42,649 bases of DNA from Candidatus Rifleibacteriota bacterium (GTDB taxonomy: Bacteria; Muiribacteriota; Ozemobacteria; Ozemobacterales; Ozemobacteraceae). The position numbers were made by a program, and so were the translations under genes. The stretch spans positions 1-42,649 of the forward strand of contig JAAYNI010000046.1 of assembly GCA_012520995.1 (NCBI GenBank), read 5' to 3'. Position 1 is the stretch's first letter, and each line of letters opens with the position of its first letter. This document shows, piece after piece, positions 17,042-26,912 of this stretch. A model generated the notes under the pieces. It did not search any database, had not been told where the DNA came from, and was given only the letters and a program-made list of their open reading frames with translations.

Positions 17042-17854
17042 TTATTTAGAGTCAATTTGCTTGTTTTTTCTTGGCTCCCCATCATAGTTTTTTTTCTTAA
17101 AGCGCGGATTTCTCCGTTTTCTCTTGCTTACATCGCTTGATGCCCTCGGAGTCTTAGCAGCAGACTGATTCAATGGCTTAGAAGAGTTGTCGGATTGCTC
17201 TTTCAGCTTAGAACGACTGCGATCAGAAACAGGTTTTTTAGTATCTTTAAGGTCGTAATTTATTAGAGGTGTTCCAGCCAAAAGCTTAAGCGCCGCATTC
17301 AAGAAGTCGTCTTGTCCTGTATTGTTTTTGGAAGAGTAAAGAACAGGAAAAATACCTCTGAAGTGAGGCAAAATCCGTTTTTGCATTTTTAAGAGTTGCT
17401 GATTGCTAAGCTTGTCAGCTTTAGTGAGAACAAGAAAACCATTAAACCTCTGAGCTCTTATCCATTCGCTCATTTGCAGATCCAAAGCAGAAGGATCATG
17501 ACGGCAATCTACCACTTGAATTACGCCTTTCATATTTTTGCATTCCATGAAAAAGCCATCCATCATAGATTGAATTTTCTGTCTAGTAACCTTTGAAGCT
17601 TTGGCATATCCATATCCAGGCAAGTCTACTATATAGAACTCATTGTTTATCAAATAATAGTTGATAGTCAATGTTTTACCGGGCATTGAGCTAGTTCTGG
17701 CCAGCTCTTTTCTCCCCGTCAAGGAATTGATCAAAGATGATTTTCCAACGTTGCTTCTGCCAACCAAAACCAAGACTGGAAGCGAATCATTTGGCAACGC
17801 ATCTTTATTTACGACACAAGCTTTAAAATCAGCAGATGTTATTTTATATGTCAT
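17042..17854 (-). CDS. engB: Ribosome-biogenesis GTPase EngB/YsxC
   Basis: This TRAFAC-class GTPase helps mature the large ribosomal subunit. G1 (GRSNVGKSS) is near residues 32-40, G3 (DLPGYGYAK) near 77-85 and G4 (TKAD) near 143-146. The GTPase domain ends near residue 205, the usual full length of EngB. About 60 extra residues follow, strongly basic and low in complexity (SKRKRRNPRFKKKNYDG), which could contact rRNA. The start overlaps the lon stop by 4 bp (ATGA), so the genes are coupled. Confidence 0.95.
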   Translation of the reverse strand: MTYKITSADFKACVVNKDALPNDSLPVLVLVGRSNVGKSSLINSLTGRKELARTSSMPGKTLTINYYLINNEFYIVDLPGYGYAKASKVTRQKIQSMMDGFFMECKNMKGVIQVVDCRHDPSALDLQMSEWIRAQRFNGFLVLTKADKLSNQQLLKMQKRILPHFRGIFPVLYSSKNNTGQDDFLNAALKLLAGTPLINYDLKDTKKPVSDRSRSKLKEQSDNSSKPLNQSAAKTPRASSDVSKRKRRNPRFKKKNYDGEPRKNKQIDSK

Positions 17855-20316
17855 TTCTCTGTCTTTTTCTTTTTTTTGGCGCCTTCGGAAGCAAAGGTTA
17901 AAAGCGTGCTTTTAGGTTTTCCCTTCAAAGCAAGTTTAAAAACTTCAGAAGCGTCTTTGATTCGATGAATTGTCAGAGCTTTTCTGACTTCTTCAGGAAG
18001 TTCTTCAAGCTCTTTTTCATTATCATCTGAAAGGATTATATTTTTTATAGCATGTCTGTGAGCAGCCAATAATTTTTCTTTAATACCGCCTACAGGCAAA
18101 ACTTGACCTCTTAGGGTTATTTCACCTGTCATGGCAAAAGTATTATCTACAGGAACCTCATTCAAAGCTGAATAGATAGCGAGAGTTATTGCTATGCCCG
18201 CTGAGGGACCGTCTTTAGGAACCGCTCCTTCAGGGAAGTGAATATGAAGATCCAAAGTGTCATAATCAACGGGTCTCATATTAATTTCTTTGGCAAAGCT
18301 TCTTAGATAAGAAACCGCTATATGAGCTGATTCCTTCATAACGTTGCCCAAAGAACCAGTAAGAATCAACTTGCCCTTTCCAGGCATTATAGCTGCTTCA
18401 ATCGGCAAAGTCGTTCCGCCTACTTCTGTCCAAGCCAAGCCGTTTACAAGACCTATTTCGCTCTTTTTGCCTACTTTATCAGTATGGAACTTGGGAATTC
18501 CAAGATATTTTTCAATGTCCTTGGCATGAATTTTTTTTGTTTTCTTCTTATCAAGTTTAATCTTATTAAAGACAAACTCTTTGGCAATCTTGCGACACAC
18601 AGAAGCCAGTTCGCGCTCAAGGTTTCTAACACCAGCTTCTCTTGTATATTTGCGTATAATTTCTATAACAGCTTTTCTGGTAATTTCCAAAGCATATTTC
18701 TCCAAACCGTTGGCCTCAAGTTGCTTAGGAATAATATGTTTAAGAGCTATAGCAACTTTCTCTTCTTCTGTATAGCCTGGCAAGTAAACTATCTCCAGAC
18801 GATCCTTAAGAGCAGCAGGTATAGTATGAGGAACGTTTGCTGTGGTCAAAAAGAGGACATTGGATAAATCGTAGGGAGTAGAAATATAGTGGTCAGAAAA
18901 CTTAGAGTTTTGTTCGGGATCTAAAGCTTCCAATAGAGCTGAGCTGGGATCGCCCTTGTAATCGGAACCGAGCTTATCAATTTCATCCAACAGTATTACA
19001 GGATTCAAACTTCCGCAGTCTCTCATTGCCTGAATCAGGCGTCCAGGAAGAGCTCCTATGTAAGTTCGTCTGTGACCTCTTATTTCAGCTTCGTCAGTCA
19101 TACCGCCCAGAGAAATTCTAGCGAATTTTCTCTTAAGAGCTTTAGCGATAGACTTGCCCAAAGAGGTTTTGCCAACTCCTGGGGGACCAATAAGGCAAAG
19201 TATAGGTCCTCTGATAGATTTTTTAAGTTTACAGACTGCCAGATATTCAAGAATTCGCTCTTTTACTTTGTCTAAGCCATAGTGATCAGCATTGAGAACA
19301 GCTTCACTCTTTTTAAGATCCGTCTCATCACGGGTTTTCTTGCTCCAAGGCAAGGCTATAAGCCAATCCAAATAGTTTCTGGAAACAGTCGACTCAGGCG
19401 AGCCTGAAGGCATTCGCATAAGTTTAGCCAATTCCTTTTCAGCCTTTTCTCTGGCATCTTTGGGCATTTTAGCTTTCTTAATGGCTTCTGCCAGTTCTTC
19501 AGTTTCTTCAATTTTATTGTCGCCGTCACCAAGCTCTTTTTGAATAGCTTTCATTTGCTCACGCAAATAATATTCTTTTTGGATCTGCTCCATTTGCTTT
19601 CGCACTTGTCCGCGGATCTTTTTCTCAACCGTCATAATTTCTATTTCACGGTTCAGCATTTCTGCTATTTTGTCCAAACGATCCATAGGATCGTATATTT
19701 CCAAGAGAGCCTGTTTTTCTTCGTTTTTAATATTGAGATGCGAAGCTATAATATCTGCAAGTCTGCCTGGCTCTTCAATGTTGGATGTGAGCATAATCAC
19801 TTCCAAGGGGATACGCTTATTGAGCTTTACATATTGCTCAAATAAAGAAACCACGTTACGCATCAAAGCCTGCAAAGCTATAGTGCGAGTTCCTTCCATG
19901 TCTATAACTTCGCCAGTAGCCTCAAGAAAATCTTTATCATCCAGAATCTGGTTAATCTTTACTCTTTTTACTCCCTCTATAAGGACTTTAAAAATACCGT
20001 CAGGCATTTTTAAAAGCTGCAGCACTTCTACCAAGGTGCCAGTTTGATAAAGAGCGTCAGGCGACGGATTTTCGTTATCAGCTGTTTTTTGAGAGGCAAC
20101 TATCAGCTGGCGGGTTTTGAGCATAGCTTCTTCAACTGCTCTAACGGATTTTCTTCTCCCAACAAAAACAGGCACTACCATATAAGGAAAAGCAACCAAA
20201 TCTCTTAGCGGGAGAAGAGGCAAAGTTATGGCAGTGGAAGTTGTTTCTAGCTTCTGCAATTTTTCAGATTTGTTTTTTTCAGGTGTTTTCTTTTCTGTTT
20301 TTTTATCTGCGGTCAT
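17851..20316 (-). CDS. lon: ATP-dependent protease Lon
   Basis: This 821-residue Lon-type protease degrades misfolded and regulatory proteins in the cytoplasm. The N-terminal LON substrate-binding domain covers about residues 30-230 (LPLLPLRDLVAFPYMVVPVF). The AAA+ module has Walker A GPPGVGKT near 375 and Walker B ILLDEIDKL near 440. The C-terminal protease domain has the catalytic Ser in KDGPSAGIA near 704 and the paired Lys in GGIKEKLLAA near 745. The poly-Lys tail (GAKKKKKTEK) is unremarkable. AGGAGG lies 7-8 nt before the ATG. It sits 18 bp after the GlyRS-beta-like gene. Confidence 0.98.
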   Translation of the reverse strand: MTADKKTEKKTPEKNKSEKLQKLETTSTAITLPLLPLRDLVAFPYMVVPVFVGRRKSVRAVEEAMLKTRQLIVASQKTADNENPSPDALYQTGTLVEVLQLLKMPDGIFKVLIEGVKRVKINQILDDKDFLEATGEVIDMEGTRTIALQALMRNVVSLFEQYVKLNKRIPLEVIMLTSNIEEPGRLADIIASHLNIKNEEKQALLEIYDPMDRLDKIAEMLNREIEIMTVEKKIRGQVRKQMEQIQKEYYLREQMKAIQKELGDGDNKIEETEELAEAIKKAKMPKDAREKAEKELAKLMRMPSGSPESTVSRNYLDWLIALPWSKKTRDETDLKKSEAVLNADHYGLDKVKERILEYLAVCKLKKSIRGPILCLIGPPGVGKTSLGKSIAKALKRKFARISLGGMTDEAEIRGHRRTYIGALPGRLIQAMRDCGSLNPVILLDEIDKLGSDYKGDPSSALLEALDPEQNSKFSDHYISTPYDLSNVLFLTTANVPHTIPAALKDRLEIVYLPGYTEEEKVAIALKHIIPKQLEANGLEKYALEITRKAVIEIIRKYTREAGVRNLERELASVCRKIAKEFVFNKIKLDKKKTKKIHAKDIEKYLGIPKFHTDKVGKKSEIGLVNGLAWTEVGGTTLPIEAAIMPGKGKLILTGSLGNVMKESAHIAVSYLRSFAKEINMRPVDYDTLDLHIHFPEGAVPKDGPSAGIAITLAIYSALNEVPVDNTFAMTGEITLRGQVLPVGGIKEKLLAAHRHAIKNIILSDDNEKELEELPEEVRKALTIHRIKDASEVFKLALKGKPKSTLLTFASEGAKKKKKTEK

Positions 20317-20334
20317 GCCATGTCCTCCTGTTTG

Positions 20335-22323
20335 TCATTTGATGTAGGGCAGCTTCTCCAGCTGAGTCTCAAGGCGTTGCAGAATTGAAATTCTGGATAA
20401 ATAAACGGAAGCTTCGCTGTCCAAGACAGGAGGCAAATTCATGAGACATGCTTCTATGCTGACTTTGTTATCAATAAAAAAGTTATGTATTTTTAAATAA
20501 TCAGAATAATTCAAATTTTCCAATGCTTGAAGCTCTTCGTCTATCTCTAACTCTATTTTACTTTCAGGCACAGCTTCTATTCTTGTGCCAACTGCAGCTA
20601 TCTTATTTTTAATGCGTGTAAACAAAGAATTGGCATATTCAGCTGCTTCTTGTTCTGATACTGCTTTTTCATCAGAGATTAAATAATTGTAAAGCGACAG
20701 CGGATCGAAAAAGCCAGTACCGTAAAAACGGGTTTCAGGCTTCCAAACGAGCTCCGGATTATGGTTAAGCGCTCTTTCGATTACATGATTTATCCAGTTT
20801 TTAACATCAAGATGATGAGTTTCAAAAAGCTCTCTGAAAAGAAGAGATATATCCAGATGCAAATTATTTTCTATCAAAAAAGTTATAATGTCGGCAGGAG
20901 GAAAAGCTCCGACTTTAGCAAGAGAAACGTGAGCCACAAACATAATTGCCAAGGCAACTGCAGAAGAATAAGTTGAGAGGTTTCTCACCTTCAAGCCTGA
21001 AAAATATTCTTCCACATCTTGCAAGTCTGCTTTGACATCTTCCAGAACCGAAAAGCCTTTAAGACATCCAACCAACATTGCAAAAGCTGTTTTGGGCACA
21101 TTTCTGGTTATATCAGTATCATCACATTCTCTCAGAAGAGCAAGCATCTTTAACAGCTTGGGATCATTTGTGTCAATCCCGAGTTTCTCTGCTATATACA
21201 CAGAAGCTCTGTCAAGAATATTTTCTTCATCGGTCACAAGTATCTCGCCATCTTCTATTCTCTCAGAGATTTTAGCCATAGCCGCAGGCATCTCTTTCCT
21301 TTCTTCAAGCCAAAGCTTATAGAATTCGCCCAAAGATTGGTTAAGACAACGCTCTGCAGGAGGTCGCGTTCTCTCCTCAGGAATAGAGGCATCTAAAAAA
21401 GCTAGCGCAGAGGCAACCAAGTCTCCCATGGAGTTTTCACATGGCAAAAACTGAGTTTTTGTAAATAAATATTGTTTAATTAGCTGTTGCGGCATCTCTT
21501 GATATTTCATATCAAAGTTTATGACAACAGGCTGCAAGCCTTCAGTAAAAAGCTCCCAGTTTTGAAACTTTGCCGCGTCTCCAGCCAGTCTTATAGATTT
21601 TGCATCTAATACTTTTTTTATTTTTCCCTGAGATTGATATGGCTGACCGTAAATTTCAGGCATCAAACCGAAATCTTTCATAAGCGCTCTGTAGGTCTCT
21701 GAAGTTTTTACTTCAACCTCTTCCGATTTACCGCCAATTCTGCGTTTAGAAAAAGAAACAGGCTTTATGCCTTCAAACTCAATTTCAGGAATTGAGCCAT
21801 TATAAATTGCTAAAACATAGAGAGGAGGCTGAGGCAATACAATATCTTCAGGAACTTGCTGCTCTGAAGGTGTTTTCTCCCAATGCTTCAAGGCAAATGG
21901 CAAGGCAAGCGCAAAATGTGATGCTACGGTTGTCAAAAGCTGCTCTTTCGGCATGGGCTCCGCTGTTGTTGTAGCAAAAACAAACTTTTCACCCTTTTGC
22001 TCTTTGATTACCAGATCTTCAATTTTTGCATTCTGAGCAGAAGCAAAACCTCTCAAAGCAGGCGTAGGCTGATTGTTATGATCATAACAAAGCTTAAGTT
22101 TTGGTCCGCGTACTTCTATTTCTGCTTTCTCGGAAAATTCCTTCAAACCTGTGACAAGCATAGCCGTCCTGTACTGCGAAATCCAAATTTCCAGACTGTC
22201 AAAGCTGATTTCATCAGCTTGCAGAGCCTTGGCTAATTTTTCTGCAATTTTAACTTCTATACGGCCAAAAGCATTTTTAGGCAAAGATAAAAAGCCTATT
22301 TCGAATATAAATTCTGAAATCAT
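20335..22323 (-). CDS. Degenerate homologue of glycyl-tRNA synthetase beta subunit
   Basis: This 662-residue cytoplasmic protein aligns by eye along its length with GlyS, the beta subunit of alpha2beta2 GlyRS. FIFEIGFLSLPKNAF corresponds to the family's FLVEIGTEELPPKAL. EVRGPKLKLCYDHNNQPTPA corresponds to [26 protein letters not shown] corresponds to the (L)MRWG region. The C-terminal SVYLSRISILQRLETQLEKL corresponds to the RLNRLTMLEKLRELF helix. The EIGTEELP motif and the HD-domain region are eroded. No alpha subunit gene is adjacent, and an intact alpha2-type GlyRS is encoded at 36662-38038. The frame is intact over 2 kb, so the protein is probably kept for another role, such as tRNA or RNA binding. 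ATG with GGAG upstream. The assignment is by remembered family sequence, not by search. Confidence 0.72.
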   Translation of the reverse strand: MISEFIFEIGFLSLPKNAFGRIEVKIAEKLAKALQADEISFDSLEIWISQYRTAMLVTGLKEFSEKAEIEVRGPKLKLCYDHNNQPTPALRGFASAQNAKIEDLVIKEQKGEKFVFATTTAEPMPKEQLLTTVASHFALALPFALKHWEKTPSEQQVPEDIVLPQPPLYVLAIYNGSIPEIEFEGIKPVSFSKRRIGGKSEEVEVKTSETYRALMKDFGLMPEIYGQPYQSQGKIKKVLDAKSIRLAGDAAKFQNWELFTEGLQPVVINFDMKYQEMPQQLIKQYLFTKTQFLPCENSMGDLVASALAFLDASIPEERTRPPAERCLNQSLGEFYKLWLEERKEMPAAMAKISERIEDGEILVTDEENILDRASVYIAEKLGIDTNDPKLLKMLALLRECDDTDITRNVPKTAFAMLVGCLKGFSVLEDVKADLQDVEEYFSGLKVRNLSTYSSAVALAIMFVAHVSLAKVGAFPPADIITFLIENNLHLDISLLFRELFETHHLDVKNWINHVIERALNHNPELVWKPETRFYGTGFFDPLSLYNYLISDEKAVSEQEAAEYANSLFTRIKNKIAAVGTRIEAVPESKIELEIDEELQALENLNYSDYLKIHNFFIDNKVSIEACLMNLPPVLDSEASVYLSRISILQRLETQLEKLPYIK

Positions 22324-22374
22324 GTGTTTACTCCGTGACGCATTCTATCATTTTGCCAATTTTTTGCAATGCTT

Positions 22375-25300
22375 TCAGAATCTCCAATCATATTTTATCC
22401 CAAAACTGCGCTCCGACTCAGGCTCTTTAAATTCAACCGAGAAAATAAATCCCTTTGGCAGCCTATATTCAAAAATATAATTTTCATCTCTGTCATCATC
22501 ACTCATAGTGCCCTCATAGGCCACGAAAAATTTATCCGTGATATACTTGCCTACCCTGAGGAATGTCTTTGGAGCTGAACCGCCTCTGTCACTCATAGAA
22601 GTCAGATAAAGTTCATCCAAGTTCAAAGCTTCAGAAACTGGGGCACCCAATAAACTTGAAAGATAAGAATTTTTCAAGCCTTCCATTATTTCATTTTCAA
22701 AAGCGTTGGAGTCTTTGTTTGTCGTATCCAAGCCATGCCCGAAAGCCAAAAGACCTATCAAGTCAGCTTCAGACATCGGCGGACTTGAATAAATATTAGG
22801 AGTAAAAGACGAAATATTGCCAGTGACAGTCAAAAATACCTTAGTGTTTTGAATCTGTCCTTCTGATTTAATCGACATATAGGGGTCAAAACTGTTGTCA
22901 ATGCCGCCAAAGTGCAACTCTCCTTCCTTAATTTTGAAACGGCGCCTTTGGAAGAACAAATCGCCCTTTAGAGTTCTGACTGCTCCAGAAACACTAAAAT
23001 TATCCAAATCTCCGACAACAGCAAGATCTCCTTGCAACTCCGCCTGCAAAAAGGAACTTTTTACTCTAAAGTTCTTTGGCACATCGACTTTAATGTCATA
23101 CTTCATAGTCTTGAATATGGGTTCTGATTTTGAAGTTTTGGGTATCAGATTTTTGCTTAAATTTATATTGGCTCTTGGAATTGTCACTTTAGCTTTAATC
23201 TCTGGATTATAAAGATCGCCTTTAAGAGAAGCCTTAGCCATAACGCCTCTGATATCAATGTCTTTCATTGGAATATCAAGTTTATTAGCTTCAACTTGCA
23301 CATCCAAAATACCCAAACCGTCTTTAAAATCTATTTTTCCTCTGCCGGTTATTCCGCCTCTGCCCAAAGAAGCTTGCATTGCATCAATATTTATTATTCG
23401 GTCAGATGTAGAAAGTGACAAAGCAATATTTGTTAGAGGTTTTTGCAGCATTTGCAAAGAAACTTTTTTAGAATCTATATTTAAATCGCCTGTTATCTTA
23501 GGTTCAGTTATAAGCCCGGTAATATTCAAATCCGCTTTAATTATTCCAGCAGCATCTTTGACCACTCCTGGCAGATATTCTTTCAAGTCTGCTATGGGAC
23601 CTTCCGGAATAAACAGGTTTAAATCCATGGTTTCAGGAATAAAGCCGCCCTCTTTGAAATAGACATTACCCTTAAGATTAAAAGAATTATGGAAGAGAGT
23701 AACAGCTGTATCCAAAATTTCTATTCCAGATTTGTTAATAACTGCAGAAGCATCTACAGAAGGAATTTTTTTATTTTCTATAACAAAGTCTGATAAAGCT
23801 GCCTTAAAATGAAGTTGGGGATCTTTCAGGTTTCCTAAGATTCTTACGGACATATTAATTGTGCCGTCATACTTTGGTGTCGAAGGCGGAAGAACAAGGC
23901 TGCCTAAAGCTTTTGCAGAAAATTGATCTCCTTGAATCATAAAAGTCATATCGCCTTTTGGCGTAATTATGCCGTTTGCCATTAGTTTGCCTTCTTTATA
24001 GCCTAACTCAAGTTGCCGCAGTTCTACAGCGCCATTTTGATAAACTAGCGATATAGGCTTCAAGTTTTCTATAATTTCACCCTGCTTTTGCATTTTAAAT
24101 TTGGTAAAATTAGCTTCGGCTAAATATGGCAAGCCGCCATTTGAAAGTTCGCCCGACATTTCACAATCTCCGTCAACAAGCAAACCTCCACTGTCCACAA
24201 TATCCAAATCATGGGCTATGGGAATAAAGGAAAAATCAGCTTCATCAAAAGTTATCTTAGCCTTATAAGGACGATTATCAGACCAAAACATATCACCAGC
24301 AATTTTTATTCCTAATTTGTCAAATTCACCTTGTCTGATAGTCAACTTTTCTCTATCCATGTGAACATTTCCGCCAAAGTTCCCCAGCTCCCGCTCATCA
24401 GTTTGAAGATCTTTTGCGAAGATGGTAAATTCTCCAAACTTGTCGTGTTCATCTACATTGACATTTCCTTGAAAGTTCAGAGTGCCTTCAAGATCAGGAA
24501 GTATTTTTCTTAAAAAAGCAATTTTATCAAGGTGTAAATTCTCTCCGCTCAGAAAAACGGTGATATTTTCTTTTCCGTTTATATCAGCATTCATATTCAA
24601 AGAACCCTCAAAGGCTCTAACAAAGAAGTTTTGAATTTCAATATTAAGGTCAGAGGACTTGCCTTCGAGATAAAGAGTGTCAATCTTGTTGTCGTCTATA
24701 TCCAGCTTATAGCCCTCCAAATTAAAAGAAGAGGTATGCCGGTTCTCTTTCATTGCATATTTAAGAGTGCCTCGTAATATGCCGTCCTTGAAAATATTAG
24801 AAAATGGAGAAGGCATAAAAACATTTAAAAAGGGAAGGTTTAATCCTTGCCAATTGAGTCTGAACGCCTCTGGACCCCCCTTCTTAATGTCAAACACCAA
24901 GTAGCCGTCTATTACAGTATTGGCAGGCATAGAAATAACAGCAGGATTTACTTCAAGAATAGAATCCTTCAACTTTGCAGAAGCTCTAACAGAAGAGATA
25001 TCATAATCTTTAACTATTACTTTCTCTGTCCAAATGCTGGCTTTGACTTCAGGATTTAAAAGTTCTCCCTGAATATCTGCTTTCACATTGACAAAGCCAT
25101 TGGCTAAATCTGCAGGTACAAGCAAGTTGTTAAGATTTATCTTGTTCAGTTCGGCTTTAAGATTATAACCATCCGGAGTGATTTCTCCAGATGCCGTTAT
25201 TTTTCCGCCATCTGAAAAAAGCACTTGAGGGTCTGTAAGCTTCCATGTCTTTCCTGAACCTGAAATCAAGAAGCTGGCCTTTTCAGGATTGAAAGTTTGA

Positions 25301-26784
25301 TAGGCTCCGTCTAAAACCTCTACTTTACCTTTGTATTCTGAATTTTCAAAGACAGCCGTATCTATTTGTCCAGACAGCATAGCTGTAACGAGACCGGAAA
25401 CACCTAAGTCAGGCATACCAGTGACTTTTTCAGCCCTTATATCTGATGTCCCCAGAGAAAAGTCTATAATAGGAATATCCCAGCCTTTCGGAGTTCCCGA
25501 AAGATCGGCATTAAAAGTTCCTATATCTGTCAAGCCCAAAGCTGAAGCTGTAAAATGAGCATCAGGCTTAAAGTTCAAGTCAAAAGACAAGGATTTGGCT
25601 AGATTTTCTTTCCAACGCCAATCAGAAAAAACCAGATTCCCCTTGATTTCAGGTTTTTGAATATCGCCAATAATTTTTAAATCACCATTTATTTTTCCTG
25701 GCTGAATATCTTGCAAGTCTTCCGCAAGTTTTTCTAAATCAGCTTGTGAAGGCGACAAAGCTGAAAGTTTCATATTTACATCCAAGAAACTATCCGATTT
25801 GCCAGGTTGTTTCCAACATCCATCTATTTTTGTAATACCATTCTGCAAAGTGCTTTCACCGGAAAGTATCCAGTCTGAATCCAATTCATGTAAAGCCTTA
25901 AAATGTGTTGTGAATGGAATACCGGCAAAAGAAGCTTCCAAGTTTTCCAAACGGATATCCGCGAAAAGTTCTTTTTCAAAGAAACCAATCCAATCAGATT
26001 TAAAGTCATTGATTCGTTTGACCAAGTCGCCATCATATTTCAAAGTTGCGAAAGCTGCGCCTTTTGAAAGAGTTATATTTTGGCTCTCCAGAAATGTTTT
26101 AAGAGGCAAAATTTCCTGCAATTTTTCTTGTCTGAAAAAGGCCGTAGCGCTTGCCACATTTGTTTTTAAGTCAATTATTGCGTCAAGAGATGCTGAAATT
26201 CCATATGGTCCCTGCTCTATCTTCATTGTCAATTCAGCTGTATCTTCTTTTTTTAACAAAGAAACCTTGTAGTTGCTCAAATCGAAATCGCCATATGGGG
26301 TTTTTAAATTGAGTCCTTCCAGGATTATCTGCCTAAATGGAATATAGGGGATAGCAAAATCAGAAGAAGCACTGCTTTTCATTGGAGCTTTAAGGTCTAT
26401 AGTCGCATTGTTTAAAGTTATGGAATCAGCTACAGCTTTGTTATTTATGAGATCCATTAAGCCGCTGTCAGGAGAAAATATTATCTTGGCCGAGCCTAGC
26501 TCCAACAATGCCGGCTCATCCGATACCCCGAAGCTGAGAGAACGAATCTCAAAGGTGGAGCCGGGAACATTTATTTTTCCTGATTCAACCTTTATGTCCA
26601 GCTCATAATTTTTGCGGACTGTATTATAAATTTTATCCAAAAAGCTTTGAGGTATATCACATTTAAGCCTTGAAAAAGCCAAAGCTGCAATTGACAAAAG
26701 CAACAGCACAATAAGTGCCGCACGAAATATATACCTTAAAAAGCTTTTCTTTCTTACCTGTTTAGTCGGTTTTTCTTGTTTCAA
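22375..26784 (-). CDS. tamB: TamB/AsmA-like envelope assembly protein (DUF490)
   Basis: This 1469-residue protein has one N-terminal membrane helix (YIFRAALIVLLLLSIAALAF, about 15-35). A very long beta-strand-rich periplasmic region of AsmA/TamB-like repeats follows (for example GRGKIDFKDGLGILDVQVEA). The C-terminal DUF490-type domain contains DLIGLLAFGHG, SSLLGAPVSEALNLDELYLT and FLRVGKYITDKFFVAYEGT. Such proteins bridge inner and outer membranes and carry lipid or assist outer-membrane protein assembly. The size is normal. The start is a TTG preceded by CGGAG. The upstream spacer is shared with flgI and holds a promoter on each strand. No TamA gene is next to it. Confidence 0.88.
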   Translation of the reverse strand: MKQEKPTKQVRKKSFLRYIFRAALIVLLLLSIAALAFSRLKCDIPQSFLDKIYNTVRKNYELDIKVESGKINVPGSTFEIRSLSFGVSDEPALLELGSAKIIFSPDSGLMDLINNKAVADSITLNNATIDLKAPMKSSASSDFAIPYIPFRQIILEGLNLKTPYGDFDLSNYKVSLLKKEDTAELTMKIEQGPYGISASLDAIIDLKTNVASATAFFRQEKLQEILPLKTFLESQNITLSKGAAFATLKYDGDLVKRINDFKSDWIGFFEKELFADIRLENLEASFAGIPFTTHFKALHELDSDWILSGESTLQNGITKIDGCWKQPGKSDSFLDVNMKLSALSPSQADLEKLAEDLQDIQPGKINGDLKIIGDIQKPEIKGNLVFSDWRWKENLAKSLSFDLNFKPDAHFTASALGLTDIGTFNADLSGTPKGWDIPIIDFSLGTSDIRAEKVTGMPDLGVSGLVTAMLSGQIDTAVFENSEYKGKVEVLDGAYQTFNPEKASFLISGSGKTWKLTDPQVLFSDGGKITASGEITPDGYNLKAELNKINLNNLLVPADLANGFVNVKADIQGELLNPEVKASIWTEKVIVKDYDISSVRASAKLKDSILEVNPAVISMPANTVIDGYLVFDIKKGGPEAFRLNWQGLNLPFLNVFMPSPFSNIFKDGILRGTLKYAMKENRHTSSFNLEGYKLDIDDNKIDTLYLEGKSSDLNIEIQNFFVRAFEGSLNMNADINGKENITVFLSGENLHLDKIAFLRKILPDLEGTLNFQGNVNVDEHDKFGEFTIFAKDLQTDERELGNFGGNVHMDREKLTIRQGEFDKLGIKIAGDMFWSDNRPYKAKITFDEADFSFIPIAHDLDIVDSGGLLVDGDCEMSGELSNGGLPYLAEANFTKFKMQKQGEIIENLKPISLVYQNGAVELRQLELGYKEGKLMANGIITPKGDMTFMIQGDQFSAKALGSLVLPPSTPKYDGTINMSVRILGNLKDPQLHFKAALSDFVIENKKIPSVDASAVINKSGIEILDTAVTLFHNSFNLKGNVYFKEGGFIPETMDLNLFIPEGPIADLKEYLPGVVKDAAGIIKADLNITGLITEPKITGDLNIDSKKVSLQMLQKPLTNIALSLSTSDRIINIDAMQASLGRGGITGRGKIDFKDGLGILDVQVEANKLDIPMKDIDIRGVMAKASLKGDLYNPEIKAKVTIPRANINLSKNLIPKTSKSEPIFKTMKYDIKVDVPKNFRVKSSFLQAELQGDLAVVGDLDNFSVSGAVRTLKGDLFFQRRRFKIKEGELHFGGIDNSFDPYMSIKSEGQIQNTKVFLTVTGNISSFTPNIYSSPPMSEADLIGLLAFGHGLDTTNKDSNAFENEIMEGLKNSYLSSLLGAPVSEALNLDELYLTSMSDRGGSAPKTFLRVGKYITDKFFVAYEGTMSDDDRDENYIFEYRLPKGFIFSVEFKEPESERSFGIKYDWRF

Positions 26785-26803
26785 TAAATGACTCCGCCCG
26801 CGG

Positions 26804-26833
26804 ATTGTACCATATTTACTTTTGCTATTTCAA
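26804..26833 (-). promoter_or_regulatory. Putative sigma-70 promoter of the tamB operon
   Basis: On the minus strand, TTGAAA (26833-26828) and TACAAT (26809-26804) are separated by 18 nt. They lie about 20 nt before the tamB TTG start. Confidence 0.55.
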
Positions 26834-26850
26834 TAGGCAGAAAAAAAGGC

Positions 26851-26878
26851 TAAAGTCTGAAAGACATTTTGCCGATAT
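26851..26878 (+). promoter_or_regulatory. Sigma-28 (FliA)-like promoter of flgI
   Basis: TAAAGTCT (26851-26858) and GCCGATAT (26871-26878) match the sigma-28 consensus TAAAGTTT/GCCGATAA, with 16 nt rather than the classical 15 between TAAA and GCCGAT. The element ends 34 nt before the flgI start. A matching element with the same spacing precedes flgB. Confidence 0.6.
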
Positions 26879-26912
26879 ATTGCGAAAGATATATTGAAAG
26901 CAGGCAAACAAA

